Shown here in pieces: positions 50,854 through 60,997 of a stretch of 64,000 nt of DNA; position 1 is the first letter of the stretch, and every line of letters begins with the position of its first letter. The stretch comes from Bacteroidota bacterium (GTDB taxonomy: Bacteria; Bacteroidota; Bacteroidia; Chitinophagales; Chitinophagaceae): NCBI GenBank assembly GCA_018268035.1, contig JAFDXI010000139.1, positions 1 through 64,000 on the forward strand, read 5' to 3'. Below the pieces are notes generated by a model, which saw only the letters and a program-made list of their open reading frames with translations, was not told the origin of the DNA and searched no databases. Both the position numbers and the translations under genes were made by a program.

Positions 50854-51609
50854 ATGCTTGTAGATGAAAGTGCCGCAACAACCAAACAATCAAAAGAGCC
50901 GGCGATGATTAAAGATGTTTTTAAACTGGTGGAAGGATATCCAAGGGTACCTATCACCGTTGACTGTGTAATTTTTGGTTTTGATCAGAATGTTTTAAAG
51001 GTCTTATTAATCCGCAGCGATATAGAAATGTTCAGGGGTAAATGGAGTTTATTGGGCGATTTTGCACATGATGATGAAGAACTCGATGGTGCAGCATACC
51101 GTGTATTGCAAAGCAGGACAGGTATGGAAGATGTTTATCTCGAACAGGTGAAGACATTCAGCAATCCCAAACGCCACCCGGGTGGAAGGGTGTTGACTGT
51201 TGCATATTGTTCCCTTTTAAATACTGAACATCATGCTTTGAAAATTTTGGATAATGAACTGCATTGGCACGCTGTAAAAAATCTTCAAAAAGAAGATATG
51301 GCTTTTGATCATAAAGAAATTCTTGACACCTGTCATGCATGGTTACAAAAAAGAATGATGGAACATCCATTGGGCCTGACGCTACTGCCTGAAAAATTTT
51401 CTTTACGCGAACTGCAAAATTTATATGAGGGTGTGCTTGATGTTAAACTGGATCGTCGTAACTTCCGCAAGAAATTTTTCTCTATGGACTTCCTGATTGA
51501 TACAGGCGAATATGAAGATGATGTGCCACACCGCCCGGGCAGGTTATACCGCTTTGATTATAAAAAATACGAACACAATAAAAGAAAGTGGACGGGTATT
51601 GAGTTTTGA
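50854..51609 (+). CDS. Nudix-domain transcriptional regulator (NrtR/AraR type)
   Basis: A 251-residue paralogue of the regulator at 37264-37974. An extended N-terminus (about 30 residues) precedes the Nudix-like domain (ITVDCVIFGFDQNVLKVLLI) with a degenerate Nudix box (GDFAHDDEELDGAAYRVLQS). The C-terminal winged helix follows (LLPEKFSLRELQNLYEGVL, RKKFFSMDFLIDTG). It should bind a sugar or sugar phosphate. The nearby GH2-GH53 gene makes galactose, so galactan metabolism is a plausible regulon (inference). A terminator follows. Confidence 0.92.
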   Translation: MLVDESAATTKQSKEPAMIKDVFKLVEGYPRVPITVDCVIFGFDQNVLKVLLIRSDIEMFRGKWSLLGDFAHDDEELDGAAYRVLQSRTGMEDVYLEQVKTFSNPKRHPGGRVLTVAYCSLLNTEHHALKILDNELHWHAVKNLQKEDMAFDHKEILDTCHAWLQKRMMEHPLGLTLLPEKFSLRELQNLYEGVLDVKLDRRNFRKKFFSMDFLIDTGEYEDDVPHRPGRLYRFDYKKYEHNKRKWTGIEF

Positions 51610-51622
51610 AAAAGGTTAAAAC

Positions 51623-51652
51623 AAAGGGCTGGTTTTCCGGCCCTTTAATTTT
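51623..51652 (+). terminator. Intrinsic terminator after the Nudix-type regulator gene
   Basis: The arms aaagggctgg (51623-51632) and ccggcccttt (51637-51646), with one G-T pair and a tttt loop, are followed by aatttt. Confidence 0.85.
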
Positions 51653-51738
51653 GCAATATTCACTTCTCCTATCAATCATTACTTACACTTTTACTGAAAT
51701 AGTTTTATTCTACTTTATTGAAAACTGAAAACAATGTT

Positions 51739-52737
51739 TCAACAACGTTCCCGCACTGTTTTAATGATCTCATTGGCTATTCTATGAAAATAAAATATCA
51801 CACTACTATGGCCACATTTCATTTCTACTTTATCAGGGTTGTTGTAAATATCATTCAGCAGGAACTGATATTTTGTTGTTACAGCCACATCATATAAACT
51901 GATGAATTGTTTAATATATTTTGCTTTGCAATGTTGTCCAAGAAACAACTGGTCAGTGATTGCCCAGGCCTTATTGAGTTGATCTTCATCAATACCTTTT
52001 TTAATCAAATCGTCTTTGATATATTTTGTAAAAATACTTTGCCATGTCAGTGATCCCAGTTTTGCAGCTGTGATGATTGGAAAATAAAAATCAACCGGTG
52101 CTACATCCAAAGCCAGGCCCGCCTGGAAACCACCACTGCTCATGCCGATGATACCGATGTTTGCATATCGCTTCCTGAAATGTTGCAAGAGAAATTGTAT
52201 TTCAGCAACAAGCTGCCTAAAATTCATAATGGTCATAAAAATATATGGGCTGATAAATAACTCACCTGAATATTGACCAGCAGGTGTACGCTCCTGGTGA
52301 AATGGTTTCACCAATAAACAACTATCAATTCCATGCTTTAAAAGCTTTCTGCAAAAATCAGATTCTGCATCAAGTTTTTTTCTGCCCCAGCCAGGAACAA
52401 ACAACAACAAGGTGCCTGAGTTGTTGTTAGAAAACAATCTGAAGTATGCAGTATTATTTTCTTCAAAACAGGTTGTAGCAGGTGATGGATAAGCGCAGAA
52501 AACATCGTCACCATTTTTGGATAATGTAACGATATCTACTTCAGCAGGTGAGTTAAGCCGGGTATAAAATTTTTCTGGCTGATGGAAAAAAGGTTGTGCA
52601 TTCTCATAAAATTCATTAATGGAATATTGCCTGCCATCAAAGAAATCATTTCTTATATCAACTGAACAAATTCTCTGTATGGTAAAATAATCATACAGTT
52701 TGTCAAGCATTGGAAAAAATCCGGCAGAAATATTCAT
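51739..52737 (-). CDS. Alpha/beta-hydrolase-fold protein (ABHD18/DUF2048-like)
   Basis: A 332-residue soluble protein. The oxyanion region is LLLFVPGWGRKK (about 109-120), the nucleophile elbow IGMSSGGFQAGLALD (Ser about 198) and the C-terminal histidine KCGHSSVIFYFHRI. The arrangement fits the hydrolase family represented by ABHD18. The acid residue and substrate cannot be fixed. It lies downstream of the galactanase gene on the same strand but behind a strong terminator, so it is likely a separate unit. Confidence 0.75.
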   Translation of the reverse strand: MNISAGFFPMLDKLYDYFTIQRICSVDIRNDFFDGRQYSINEFYENAQPFFHQPEKFYTRLNSPAEVDIVTLSKNGDDVFCAYPSPATTCFEENNTAYFRLFSNNNSGTLLLFVPGWGRKKLDAESDFCRKLLKHGIDSCLLVKPFHQERTPAGQYSGELFISPYIFMTIMNFRQLVAEIQFLLQHFRKRYANIGIIGMSSGGFQAGLALDVAPVDFYFPIITAAKLGSLTWQSIFTKYIKDDLIKKGIDEDQLNKAWAITDQLFLGQHCKAKYIKQFISLYDVAVTTKYQFLLNDIYNNPDKVEMKCGHSSVIFYFHRIANEIIKTVRERC

Positions 52738-52843
52738 GCTTAATTTTTGTTGTTATAATACTTGACAAAAAAATAATCTTATTTGATGCTTCTATAATTC
52801 AACACAATCATTTTATTATTAAAAGTTGTAACCATTATTGATC

Positions 52844-52889
52844 AAAAAAACTGTGGGGAATGCAACAACCTGTTATTACATTCCCCGCA
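52844..52889 (-). terminator. Intrinsic terminator of the GH2-GH53 gene
   Basis: The arms 52852-52862 and 52879-52889 form an 11-bp stem (one G-T pair). On the minus strand seven T follow (plus-strand 52844-52850). Confidence 0.9.
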
Positions 52890-52922
52890 TAGAAATTTAT
52901 TATCTCAATAAAAGTTTTTCAA

Positions 52923-55900
52923 TTACTTCAAATACATGTTACTGATCTCATCATACATGTATAAATATTTATTTGCTTTTCCATCTTTATCAAAAAATTG
53001 TTCCCATGTATTAAGAGGTTCCCAGATACAAGTGCCTTTGCCCCTGCCATTGGGAACATCAAAAGCGATCTGGTTGACTTCTCTTTTTTTATGTGAGTAT
53101 TCCACCACGATAACATCCTTATTATAATGTTTGGATAAGTCTTCAAGATTGTATTGCAGGTCATCCAAAGTGCCATGCCATCTTGGATAATATGATAAAC
53201 CAATAACATCAAAAGGTACACCTCTTTCAATCATATTATCAAGGAAGAAACGGGATTCATCATTTTGCCCACCTAATGCAATATGGAGCATTATGGAAGT
53301 AGAAGGAGAAACAGATTTTACCGCATTGATGCCAGCATAAATTAATTGTGCCAAACTATCCATGTTGTTGATATAACCATCCGGCCATATCATACCATGA
53401 TTGATTTCATTGCCCATCTGCACCATATCAGGTACAGTATTTTGATCTTTCAAAGACTGCATCACCATCTTTGTATAGTCATACACAGTTTTTTGTAACT
53501 GCATAAAATTCTCTCCCTGCCATGCTTTGGGTTTATATTGTTTACCCGGATCAGCCCAGTAATCACTGTAATGGAAATCCAATAAAAATTTCATACCGGC
53601 TGCTTTCACTCTTTTGGCCATTGCTTTGGTATGTGCCAAATCACAAAATCCTTTTTGAGGCGAATAACCACTATCATTTTGCGGGTCAACAAAAATTCTT
53701 AACCGCACAAAATTAAAACCATGGTCTTTCAAAATCTGTATTGCATCTTTTTCAACATCATTATCAGAAAACTTCATTCCCTTAGCTTCCAATTCAGGCA
53801 GAAAAGAAATATCAGCACCCAGCATCTTATCAATTTTTACAGGGGCAATCTTACTGATGGGAAAAGGAGTTTTTAAATTTGTAACAAGATGCGGAGTACC
53901 GGGTTGTATGGTTGCAATATCAGTGCTGCCACTCCATTCCACACCATCTGCTTTTGCTTCAAACTTTATGAGAGAAGGTGTTGTACCAGACTGCACCAAC
54001 ACCTGGCATTTGCCATTGAATAAATGCCTTTGTGCAATGGTGTCATTAAACTTATCCTGTTCATGACTGCTTGGATTGCCATTGCCAACACCAATGATTT
54101 TCGCATCACCACTAACTGAAAAATGGACAAGGTTGTCAGCATCGGGCACTTCAACACCATTCTTATCAATCACACTGATATTGATGACTGATACATCTTT
54201 TCCATCAGCAAGCATTGTGGTTTTATATGGAGTAACGATCACGGTATTGGGCTGGTCACTTGTTGCTACTTCAGCAAACAATTTTCTTCCATTGCGATAA
54301 CCAATTGCAGTTAAAACCCCGGGCTCATAATTTACACTCCAGTTTAAATGCCCATTGCGTGGCATATCTTTTTTTCCAAGGCTTTTCCCATTTAAAAATA
54401 ATTCAACATTATCTGCATTACTGTTTACCCACACTTCCACAAGCTGCCCTTCTTTGCCAGACCAGTTCCAATGTGGTGAAACATTTAAGACGTCTTTATC
54501 GCTCCACCAACTTTTGTAGTAGTAAGAAACATTTTTTGGAAAGCCACAAACATCAAGCACACCAAAATGTGAATTGATATTGGGCCATTGAAAAGGTGTT
54601 GGCTCACCACGGTAATCAAAACCTGTCCATACAAAACCACCCATCCACCAATTATCATTTGCCAAAGGTTTCCACCATTGTTCAGCAGTACTTGCCCATC
54701 CCGGGTAATTGATATCTTCATCAGGCAGGTAGCCGATAATTGAATCTTTTTTATAAACACCGCGGGTAGTTACTGTGCTTGCTACTTCTGTGCCCATGAT
54801 GGGTTGTTTGGGATGGTCACGATGATAATCTTTTATCTCAGTAATATGATAATTAAAACCCCGCACAGGAATTACTTCGTTGACACCTATTGTATTATTT
54901 CCAACGTTTGCCGCATAAGTGCAGGTACGTGTGGGGTCAAGCTGTTTTTGTAATGCTATCAATGTTTCTGCAATGCGTTTGCCATAACTGGTTTCCTGTA
55001 TGCCGAATTCTTCATTGCCGATAGACCACATAAAAACAGAAGGCCTGTTGCGGTCGCGTTTGATGAGCCTTTCAAGTTGGTTCATATATTCATCACTGCT
55101 GTTCAGCAAACGGTTTTCTTCCAACACCAGCATGCCTAAACTATCGCAGGCATCCAGCAATTCAGGGGTAGCAGGATTATGGCTCGTCCTGTATGCATTC
55201 ACACCCATTTGTTTCAACAAACGCACCCGGTAATATTGCAGGTAATCAGGCAATGCCGAGCCGACACCTGCTGCATCCTGGTGATTGCAGGTGCCATGAA
55301 TTTTTGTATAAACCCCGTTGATGAACAACCCACTGTCAGTAACAAGAACTGAACGTATGCCAAAACGGATTTTTAAACTATCAACTGTATTGTTTTTATT
55401 TTTTAATAATACAACAGTACGATATAAATAAGGGTCATCAACACTCCATAGTTTGGGATTTGTTACAACAATTTTCTGAGTAATCGTAGTTGCACTGCCG
55501 GATGCTATTGAGACCGGTTGCGGAATTGACTTACCAACAATATTGCCAGCTCTGTCAGTAACATAAGCAACGACATTGCATGATGATGAGTTGAAATGAT
55601 TGTTTTCGATTGTTGACTGAACACTCACAGTAGCTTTACCCTGTTTAACATCAGTGTAAACAAATACGCCGTTCGTTGCAAAATGTGTATCGTTGTATTC
55701 ATTTAACCAAACATGCCTGTATATGCCAGCGCCTTCATAAAACCAACCTTCATACTCAGTAGCATCCACCCTGACAGTGATGACATTGTCTCCATGAAAA
55801 TTGATAGCATCAGTGATATCATAAGCACAACCCATATAACCACTTTTGTTGTTGCCTACAAAAAAACCATTCACCCAAATCATTGCATCACGGTAAATAC

Positions 55901-56324
55901 CATCAAACTGGATTTGAAAACGGTGACCACTATCACTTGCCGGGATTTCAAAATGTTTGCGGTACCACCCAATGCTGGTTTCAGGATATAAACCACCAAC
56001 CGGTTTGTAACCATGACTTTTCATTTCATCGCTTGGCGAATTTGCGAACGGGAGCTCAACAGCCCAATCATGAGGTAGGTTTAAATTGCGCCAGCCAACG
56101 TCATTAAAATCATTGGCAGCAGGTGTATTACCCGCATCACCTGACTTGGAAAAAATATTGGCTATTCCATAATTATAATCTTTCGCCGGGTCAGCAGCAT
56201 TACCAAAAGCAAATTTCCAGTTGTTATCAAAATTTGTTTTCCTCACCGGTAGTGACTGAGCTGATAACTGGTTCATCGAAAAACCAATAAAACACCATAG
56301 CAAATAAATACCAACACGCTTCAT
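52923..56324 (-). CDS. GH2 beta-galactosidase fused to GH53 endo-beta-1,4-galactanase
   Basis: An 1133-residue secreted enzyme. The signal peptide (about 1-22) is followed by a GH2 unit: sugar-binding jelly roll, immunoglobulin-like domain, and a barrel with the acid/base glutamate in FMWSIGNEEFGIQ and the nucleophile in PIMGTEVASTV. Two further beta-sandwich domains (DUF4982-like, Ig) lead to residue about 800. The C-terminal GH53 barrel (GADISFLPELEAKGMKFSD) has acid/base QMGNEINHG and nucleophile VVEYSHKKRE. Both active sites appear intact. In one polypeptide, the GH53 half would cleave galactan inside and the GH2 half would remove terminal galactose. No T9SS domain is visible. Confidence 0.95.
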   Translation of the reverse strand: MKRVGIYLLWCFIGFSMNQLSAQSLPVRKTNFDNNWKFAFGNAADPAKDYNYGIANIFSKSGDAGNTPAANDFNDVGWRNLNLPHDWAVELPFANSPSDEMKSHGYKPVGGLYPETSIGWYRKHFEIPASDSGHRFQIQFDGIYRDAMIWVNGFFVGNNKSGYMGCAYDITDAINFHGDNVITVRVDATEYEGWFYEGAGIYRHVWLNEYNDTHFATNGVFVYTDVKQGKATVSVQSTIENNHFNSSSCNVVAYVTDRAGNIVGKSIPQPVSIASGSATTITQKIVVTNPKLWSVDDPYLYRTVVLLKNKNNTVDSLKIRFGIRSVLVTDSGLFINGVYTKIHGTCNHQDAAGVGSALPDYLQYYRVRLLKQMGVNAYRTSHNPATPELLDACDSLGMLVLEENRLLNSSDEYMNQLERLIKRDRNRPSVFMWSIGNEEFGIQETSYGKRIAETLIALQKQLDPTRTCTYAANVGNNTIGVNEVIPVRGFNYHITEIKDYHRDHPKQPIMGTEVASTVTTRGVYKKDSIIGYLPDEDINYPGWASTAEQWWKPLANDNWWMGGFVWTGFDYRGEPTPFQWPNINSHFGVLDVCGFPKNVSYYYKSWWSDKDVLNVSPHWNWSGKEGQLVEVWVNSNADNVELFLNGKSLGKKDMPRNGHLNWSVNYEPGVLTAIGYRNGRKLFAEVATSDQPNTVIVTPYKTTMLADGKDVSVINISVIDKNGVEVPDADNLVHFSVSGDAKIIGVGNGNPSSHEQDKFNDTIAQRHLFNGKCQVLVQSGTTPSLIKFEAKADGVEWSGSTDIATIQPGTPHLVTNLKTPFPISKIAPVKIDKMLGADISFLPELEAKGMKFSDNDVEKDAIQILKDHGFNFVRLRIFVDPQNDSGYSPQKGFCDLAHTKAMAKRVKAAGMKFLLDFHYSDYWADPGKQYKPKAWQGENFMQLQKTVYDYTKMVMQSLKDQNTVPDMVQMGNEINHGMIWPDGYINNMDSLAQLIYAGINAVKSVSPSTSIMLHIALGGQNDESRFFLDNMIERGVPFDVIGLSYYPRWHGTLDDLQYNLEDLSKHYNKDVIVVEYSHKKREVNQIAFDVPNGRGKGTCIWEPLNTWEQFFDKDGKANKYLYMYDEISNMYLK

Positions 56325-56657
56325 GAGAATATTTTTTAGTATGTGGCGAATATCTTAAAATAAAACTTTGATTGTTTATATAAAAGGAAAAAGATTTATT
56401 CAAAAGATAAAATCTATCCCATAACAACAATCTTATTTTTTAAAATGCTGCTGAAGTGATGATAACATAAGAGGATTCAACGTTATTGACAGTTCGTTTT
56501 TGGTTTACAACATCAATCAGGCTGTGAAATTGTTGAGTCTGATTTTATTAAGCATAAATAAATGATTGCTGAAATCTTTAAATAATGTTTTCGGATGATT
56601 CAAAAAGGAATAACTTTTTTAAATGAATACGTCTCTCACAATTGACCTGTAATTTAC
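56325..56657. promoter_or_regulatory. Upstream region of the galactanase gene
   Basis: 333 bp of AT-rich sequence between mnmA and the GH2-GH53 gene. It should hold the promoter of the GH gene. No operator or gene was recognised. Confidence 0.3.
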
Positions 56658-57758
56658 TCAGAACAGTGGTTGCGGTCTTTGTATTATCCCGCCCCCTATC
56701 ACATCATCACCTTCGTAAAAAACTGCACTTTGTCCAGGCGCAACGCCTTTTACATTATCATAAAAATGTACGCTGACTCCGTTTTCATTATTATATAATC
56801 TGCTCAATGCGCCCTTATCTTTATACCGGATTTTTGTAAGCGTTTCCATACCGTCTTCTACCCCATCATACTTCAGCCAGTTGATTTTTGCCACCTTCAT
56901 TTCTGTCTGCCTCAAATCTTCTTCATCACCTAACACTACCGTATTGGTATCGGGTTCAATAGCTGTTACATACACAGGCCTCCCCAATGCAATATCCAAA
57001 CCCTTTCGCTGGCCAACAGTATAAAAAGGGTAACCTTTGTGCTTCCCTAATTTCAAACCATTCTTATCTACAAACCATCCGCCATTCACTTTTTCTTCCA
57101 ATCCTTCCACCCTGTGTTTTAAAAAACCACGGTAGTCATTATCAGGTACAAAACATATTTCATAACTCTCACTCTTCTTCGCCAGTTCAGGATAACCATA
57201 ATCGTCTGCCATCTGGCGGATTTCACTTTTATGGTATTTGCCCAAAGGCAACATCGTGCGCTTCAACAAGTCCTGTTGCAAACCCCACAATACATAACTC
57301 TGGTCTTTCAACTCATCTTTTCCCTTGCTGACATAGTATCTTCCATTGCTATGCTGATGAATATTGGCATAATGGCCTGTTGCAATAAATTCACAATCCA
57401 AAGCATCAGCACGCTTTAATAAAGCACGCCATTTGATATGGGTATTACACATCACGCATGGATTTGGTGTGCGGCCTGCGAGGTATTCTTCAACAAAATT
57501 TTCAATGACAAAATCACCAAACTCTTCACGTATATCTAAAATAAAATGCGGGAACCCATGATCAACTGCTGCAGCCCTTGCATCATTAAAACTATCGAGG
57601 TTGCAACAGCCTGTTTCCTTGCTGCTGCTGCCACTGCTCGCATAATCCCACGTCTTCATCGTGATGCCTACCACTTCATAACCTTCTTCATGCAGCATCA
57701 ACGCTGTTACGGTACTGTCAATACCACCGCTCATCGCCACTAAAACTTTACCTTTCAT
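56658..57758 (-). CDS. mnmA: tRNA 2-thiouridylase MnmA
   Basis: Sulfur transferase making 2-thiouridine at tRNA position 34. It has the P-loop VLVAMSGGIDSTVTALML (about 5-22), the first catalytic cysteine in NPCVMCNTHIKW (about 100) and the second in SESYEICFVPDNDYRGFL (about 200). The C-terminal beta-barrel contains ALGRPVYVT. The length of 366 residues is normal. Single gene. Confidence 0.98.
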   Translation of the reverse strand: MKGKVLVAMSGGIDSTVTALMLHEEGYEVVGITMKTWDYASSGSSSKETGCCNLDSFNDARAAAVDHGFPHFILDIREEFGDFVIENFVEEYLAGRTPNPCVMCNTHIKWRALLKRADALDCEFIATGHYANIHQHSNGRYYVSKGKDELKDQSYVLWGLQQDLLKRTMLPLGKYHKSEIRQMADDYGYPELAKKSESYEICFVPDNDYRGFLKHRVEGLEEKVNGGWFVDKNGLKLGKHKGYPFYTVGQRKGLDIALGRPVYVTAIEPDTNTVVLGDEEDLRQTEMKVAKINWLKYDGVEDGMETLTKIRYKDKGALSRLYNNENGVSVHFYDNVKGVAPGQSAVFYEGDDVIGGGIIQRPQPLF

Positions 57759-57974
57759 ATCAACCCCCGTATGGAAATTTTATTTTTTAAAACTGCAAAT
57801 ATACAAAAGCATTTTCCAGGCTCCTGTTTTTGCCATTTCGCCTGGGGAGAACTTAAGACTGTACCAACATTTTGAAATAATGCTTTATACAGAAATTTTA
57901 TTCAGGCAAATCTGCTTTCACATCAATCATCCTGTTCTGAATTGTTTGATACAAACTATTTCATCAAAGCATCA

Positions 57975-58427
57975 TCACTCTTTAGCTTTTGTATCTATCA
58001 CAATAGTTACAGGCCCATCATTCAACAACTTCACTTTCATATCAGCCCCGAAAATGCCTGTTTGTATTTTTTTTCCCAGGTCTGTTCCAAGTTGTGCAAT
58101 CATTTGTTCATACAAAGGGATAGCAATTTCCGGTTTGCTGGCTCGAATATATGATGGCCTGTTTCCTTTTTTTGTTGCAGCATGCAATGTAAACTGGCTC
58201 ACCAGTAAAATATCACCCTCAACATCTTTTACACTTACATTCATCACACCGTTTCCATCATCAAAAATCCTGAGGTTAACAATCTTGCTGCTCAGCCATT
58301 CAATATCTTCTTTGTTGTCTGCATCTTCAATACCAAGAAAAACCAGCAAACCGTTTTTTATTTCACCAACGATTTTTTTATCCACCGATACAGAAGCTTC
58401 AGAAACTCTTTGTATTACTGTTCGCAT
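57975..58427 (-). CDS. dtd: D-aminoacyl-tRNA deacylase
   Basis: A 150-residue homodimeric proofreading enzyme that removes D-amino acids from tRNA. The two family motifs SQFTLHA and NDGPVTIVID are present, with the start RTVIQRVSEASVSVDKKIVG and the central LRIFDDGNGVMNVSV. All are intact. It is divergent from arfB, and the gap between the two starts is about 30 bp, so the promoters overlap. Confidence 0.98.
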   Translation of the reverse strand: MRTVIQRVSEASVSVDKKIVGEIKNGLLVFLGIEDADNKEDIEWLSSKIVNLRIFDDGNGVMNVSVKDVEGDILLVSQFTLHAATKKGNRPSYIRASKPEIAIPLYEQMIAQLGTDLGKKIQTGIFGADMKVKLLNDGPVTIVIDTKAKE

Positions 58428-58459
58428 GTAATTTATTTTTGCTGCGCAATAAAAATATC

Positions 58460-58867
58460 ATGAATCAGGACATTAGCAGTGAAATACTTTTTCAGACAGC
58501 AAGAAGTAGTGGCAAAGGTGGTCAGCATGTAAACAAAGTGGAGACGATGGTAGAAGGCCGGTGGCTGATTCTTGCATCAGCACTATTCACAGATGCACAG
58601 AAAGCAATCATCAGTGAAAAACTATCAAACCGCATCACAGCAGAAGGTTTTTTATTGGTGAAATCACAATCGGAAAGAACACAGTTAGGCAATAAATCAC
58701 TCGTCATAAAAAAGATGAATGATTTGGTCAACAAAGCCCTGCATCCAAAAAAAATAAGGGTGCCCACCAAACTACCCAAAGCGGTGAAAGAAAAAAATCT
58801 TCAAAACAAAAAGCAACAATCTTTGTTGAAAGAAAGCAGGAAAAAAATCAGGCATAGTGAACTATAG
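58460..58867 (+). CDS. arfB: Alternative ribosome-rescue factor (peptidyl-tRNA hydrolase-like)
   Basis: A protein of about 135 residues that hydrolyses peptidyl-tRNA on stalled ribosomes. The catalytic GGQ lies in SSGKGGQHVNKVET. The long basic C-terminal tail (about 105-135, KLPKAVKEKNLQNKKQQSLLK) is the part that enters the mRNA channel. ATG 58460 (MNQDISSE) is preferred to the TTG 21 bp upstream. Confidence 0.93.
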   Translation: MNQDISSEILFQTARSSGKGGQHVNKVETMVEGRWLILASALFTDAQKAIISEKLSNRITAEGFLLVKSQSERTQLGNKSLVIKKMNDLVNKALHPKKIRVPTKLPKAVKEKNLQNKKQQSLLKESRKKIRHSEL

Positions 58868-58969
58868 AAACACCTTTAACGTTTCAACAATAACATAACT
58901 ATACGAACAACATTGCAATCATTATTTTTCTTTTATGGCAACATAAAATTTTAAAAGCTTTTGAAATCC

Positions 58970-59045
58970 TTAACCAGTAAGGGTTTTAGCCCCCTCTCCA
59001 AAGGAGAGGGGGTTGGGGAGCCTGCCCACCTTTGGTGGGTGAGGT
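58970..59045. repeat. Interspersed double-hairpin repeat
   Basis: A perfect 10-bp stem with a three-base loop (58990-58999 and 59003-59012, ccccctctcc) is followed by a second stem (cccacc 59025-59030 and ggtggg 59034-59039). Similar cccctctccaaaggagaggg repeats are scattered in Bacteroidota genomes. It lies just before the flippase gene and may act as a transcript stabiliser or terminator. Confidence 0.75.
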
Positions 59046-59111
59046 CTTATGAAACAAAGAGTCATCATAGATTGTCCGTCAATAGTCATTATTTTTACAA
59101 AAATTTTTTAG

Positions 59112-60626
59112 TTGAGCAGCATCAAAAAACTGGCAGGAGAAACCGTCTGGTATGGCATCAGTAGTATAGCAGCAAGATTTATCAATTACCTGCTCACACC
59201 TTACCTCACCTATCTATCACTTATATCAACAGAGAACTATGGGCAAATGGGCGCTATATATGCAGCTATCCCCATGTTCAACATCATTTTTACTTATGGC
59301 ATGGAAACGACTTATTTCCGTTTCATGCGAAAAGACCTTAACGTTGATGAAGTCAACAATACCGCTACCATCAGCTTAATCATCAGCAGTATTTTATTAA
59401 GCGGTTTATTATGGCTCAACCAGGAATCGCTGGCAAAAATTGCTACGCTGCAGGAGTTTCCAATACTCATTCAGCTTAGCATAATTATTATCGGACTTGA
59501 TGCATTATCCACCATTCCTTTTGCAAGGCTACGTTATGAAGGCAGGCCCAGGCTGTTTGCTATTATTAAAATTGCCAACATTCTCATCAATATAGGTTTC
59601 ACTGTTTTCTTTCTGAGTTATTGCCCTGCAAAAGCAAAGGCAGAACCACATAGCTGGGCTGTTGTAGTTTATCGCCCGGACATCAATCCCATCGCTTATG
59701 TTTTACTGGCAAATGCCATCGCATCACTTTTAACATTAATCTTACTCAGCAAATGGGCCTTGCCAAAAAAATGGAAATTCAATCTGCAATTATGGTATTC
59801 AATGATGGCATATTCATTACCCATGTTGGTAGCAGGTCTTGGCGGCATGGTCAACGAAACCTTTGACAGGCTGATGCTCGGTTGGTGGTTGCCCAATGAA
59901 CACGGTTTTGCCGATCAACAACGTGGCATCTACAACGCCTGTTATAAACTCTCTATCCTGATCACATTATTCATCCAGGCATTCAGGATGGGTGCAGAAC
60001 CTTTTTTCTTTAAACAGGCTGAAGCCGGCAACCCACAAAAAACTTATGCCCGTGTAACAAAATTTTTTGTCATCACAGTATCCATCATGTTTTTAGTGGT
60101 GGTTTTATTTTTACCCATCTGGCAACATTTTATTTCACCAAAATACTGGTCAGGACTAAAAGTGGTACCCATATTATTGCTCGCCAATATGTGCCTCGGC
60201 ATTTATTACAATCTCAGCATCTGGTACAAAGTTATCAACCGCACAATTGATGGCGCAAAAATCACTTTAATAGGCACAGCCATTACCTTCATCATAAATT
60301 ATTTATTCATCCCACGTTACAGTTATGTAGCATCAGCATGGGCTACATTCTCCTGTTATTGCAGCATGATGGTCGTAAGTTATTTATGGGGGCAAAAAAA
60401 ATACTACGTGCCTTATGCCTGGAAAAAATTGCTGGCATATATCGCCATATCACTGCTCATTTATTTTATACACAAAGGCATCACTGCTTTTTATGGCAAC
60501 TTTGTTATCAGCTTATCGTTAGGCGCTCTTTTAATTTTGGCATATGTAATTTTTATTTTGAAAGTAGAGAAAAAAGAATTTATACAAATGCCCCTCATTG
60601 GAGTATTGGTAAAAAAATATTTATGA
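59112..60626 (+). CDS. Oligosaccharide flippase/polysaccharide biosynthesis protein
   Basis: A 504-residue inner-membrane protein with about 12-14 helices, of the MATE-related Wzx/RfbX type. Markers are GETVWYGISSIAARFINYLLTPYLT at the start, ENYGQMGAIYA, and charged lipid-linked-sugar loops such as NETFDRLMLGWWLPNE. It should move a lipid-linked glycan across the membrane. The start is TTG 59112, as no ATG precedes the family N-terminus. No glycosyltransferase cluster surrounds it, so it is a solitary flippase gene. Confidence 0.92.
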   Translation: MSSIKKLAGETVWYGISSIAARFINYLLTPYLTYLSLISTENYGQMGAIYAAIPMFNIIFTYGMETTYFRFMRKDLNVDEVNNTATISLIISSILLSGLLWLNQESLAKIATLQEFPILIQLSIIIIGLDALSTIPFARLRYEGRPRLFAIIKIANILINIGFTVFFLSYCPAKAKAEPHSWAVVVYRPDINPIAYVLLANAIASLLTLILLSKWALPKKWKFNLQLWYSMMAYSLPMLVAGLGGMVNETFDRLMLGWWLPNEHGFADQQRGIYNACYKLSILITLFIQAFRMGAEPFFFKQAEAGNPQKTYARVTKFFVITVSIMFLVVVLFLPIWQHFISPKYWSGLKVVPILLLANMCLGIYYNLSIWYKVINRTIDGAKITLIGTAITFIINYLFIPRYSYVASAWATFSCYCSMMVVSYLWGQKKYYVPYAWKKLLAYIAISLLIYFIHKGITAFYGNFVISLSLGALLILAYVIFILKVEKKEFIQMPLIGVLVKKYL

Positions 60627-60997
60627 TGTAATTTTTTTGTTACCGGCATTAGTTTTTCATGGCATCCCGGTTGTATCACTCCCTTGTACAATAAATTTTC
60701 ATGGCAGCAATGGTTTCCATTTCCAACATCCTGCACTAATTGTAAGTCGTTGAAATTTTGAATTAAAAATAATATATATCCATAATTTCTTTTCATTGCT
60801 TGCATCAGATAAAAAATAAAATATCATTTCAAAAAATTCCTACATCCAGAGACCTTTTATTATGATAAACAAACCACCAATAACAATTCTTTATTCAACA
60901 ATTACTTCATCTTCCACACCTGTCCCGGTTTTCAACTTCTTTACCTTCATATAAATTATCCTGATTTTTTCAATGCTACATTTATAATTTCGCAGCT
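60627..60997. other. Intergenic region, nothing recognised
   Basis: 370 bp of AT-rich sequence between the flippase and threonine aldolase genes. Frames on both strands are short and lack family similarity. Confidence 0.4.

Noticed and set aside
57880..58431. 183-residue open frame on the plus strand
   Set aside because: It is the shadow of dtd on the opposite strand; codon use and lack of family similarity argue against it.
60491..60805. 104-residue minus-strand frame after the flippase gene
   Set aside because: It partly overlaps the flippase coding end and has no recognisable domain or start context.
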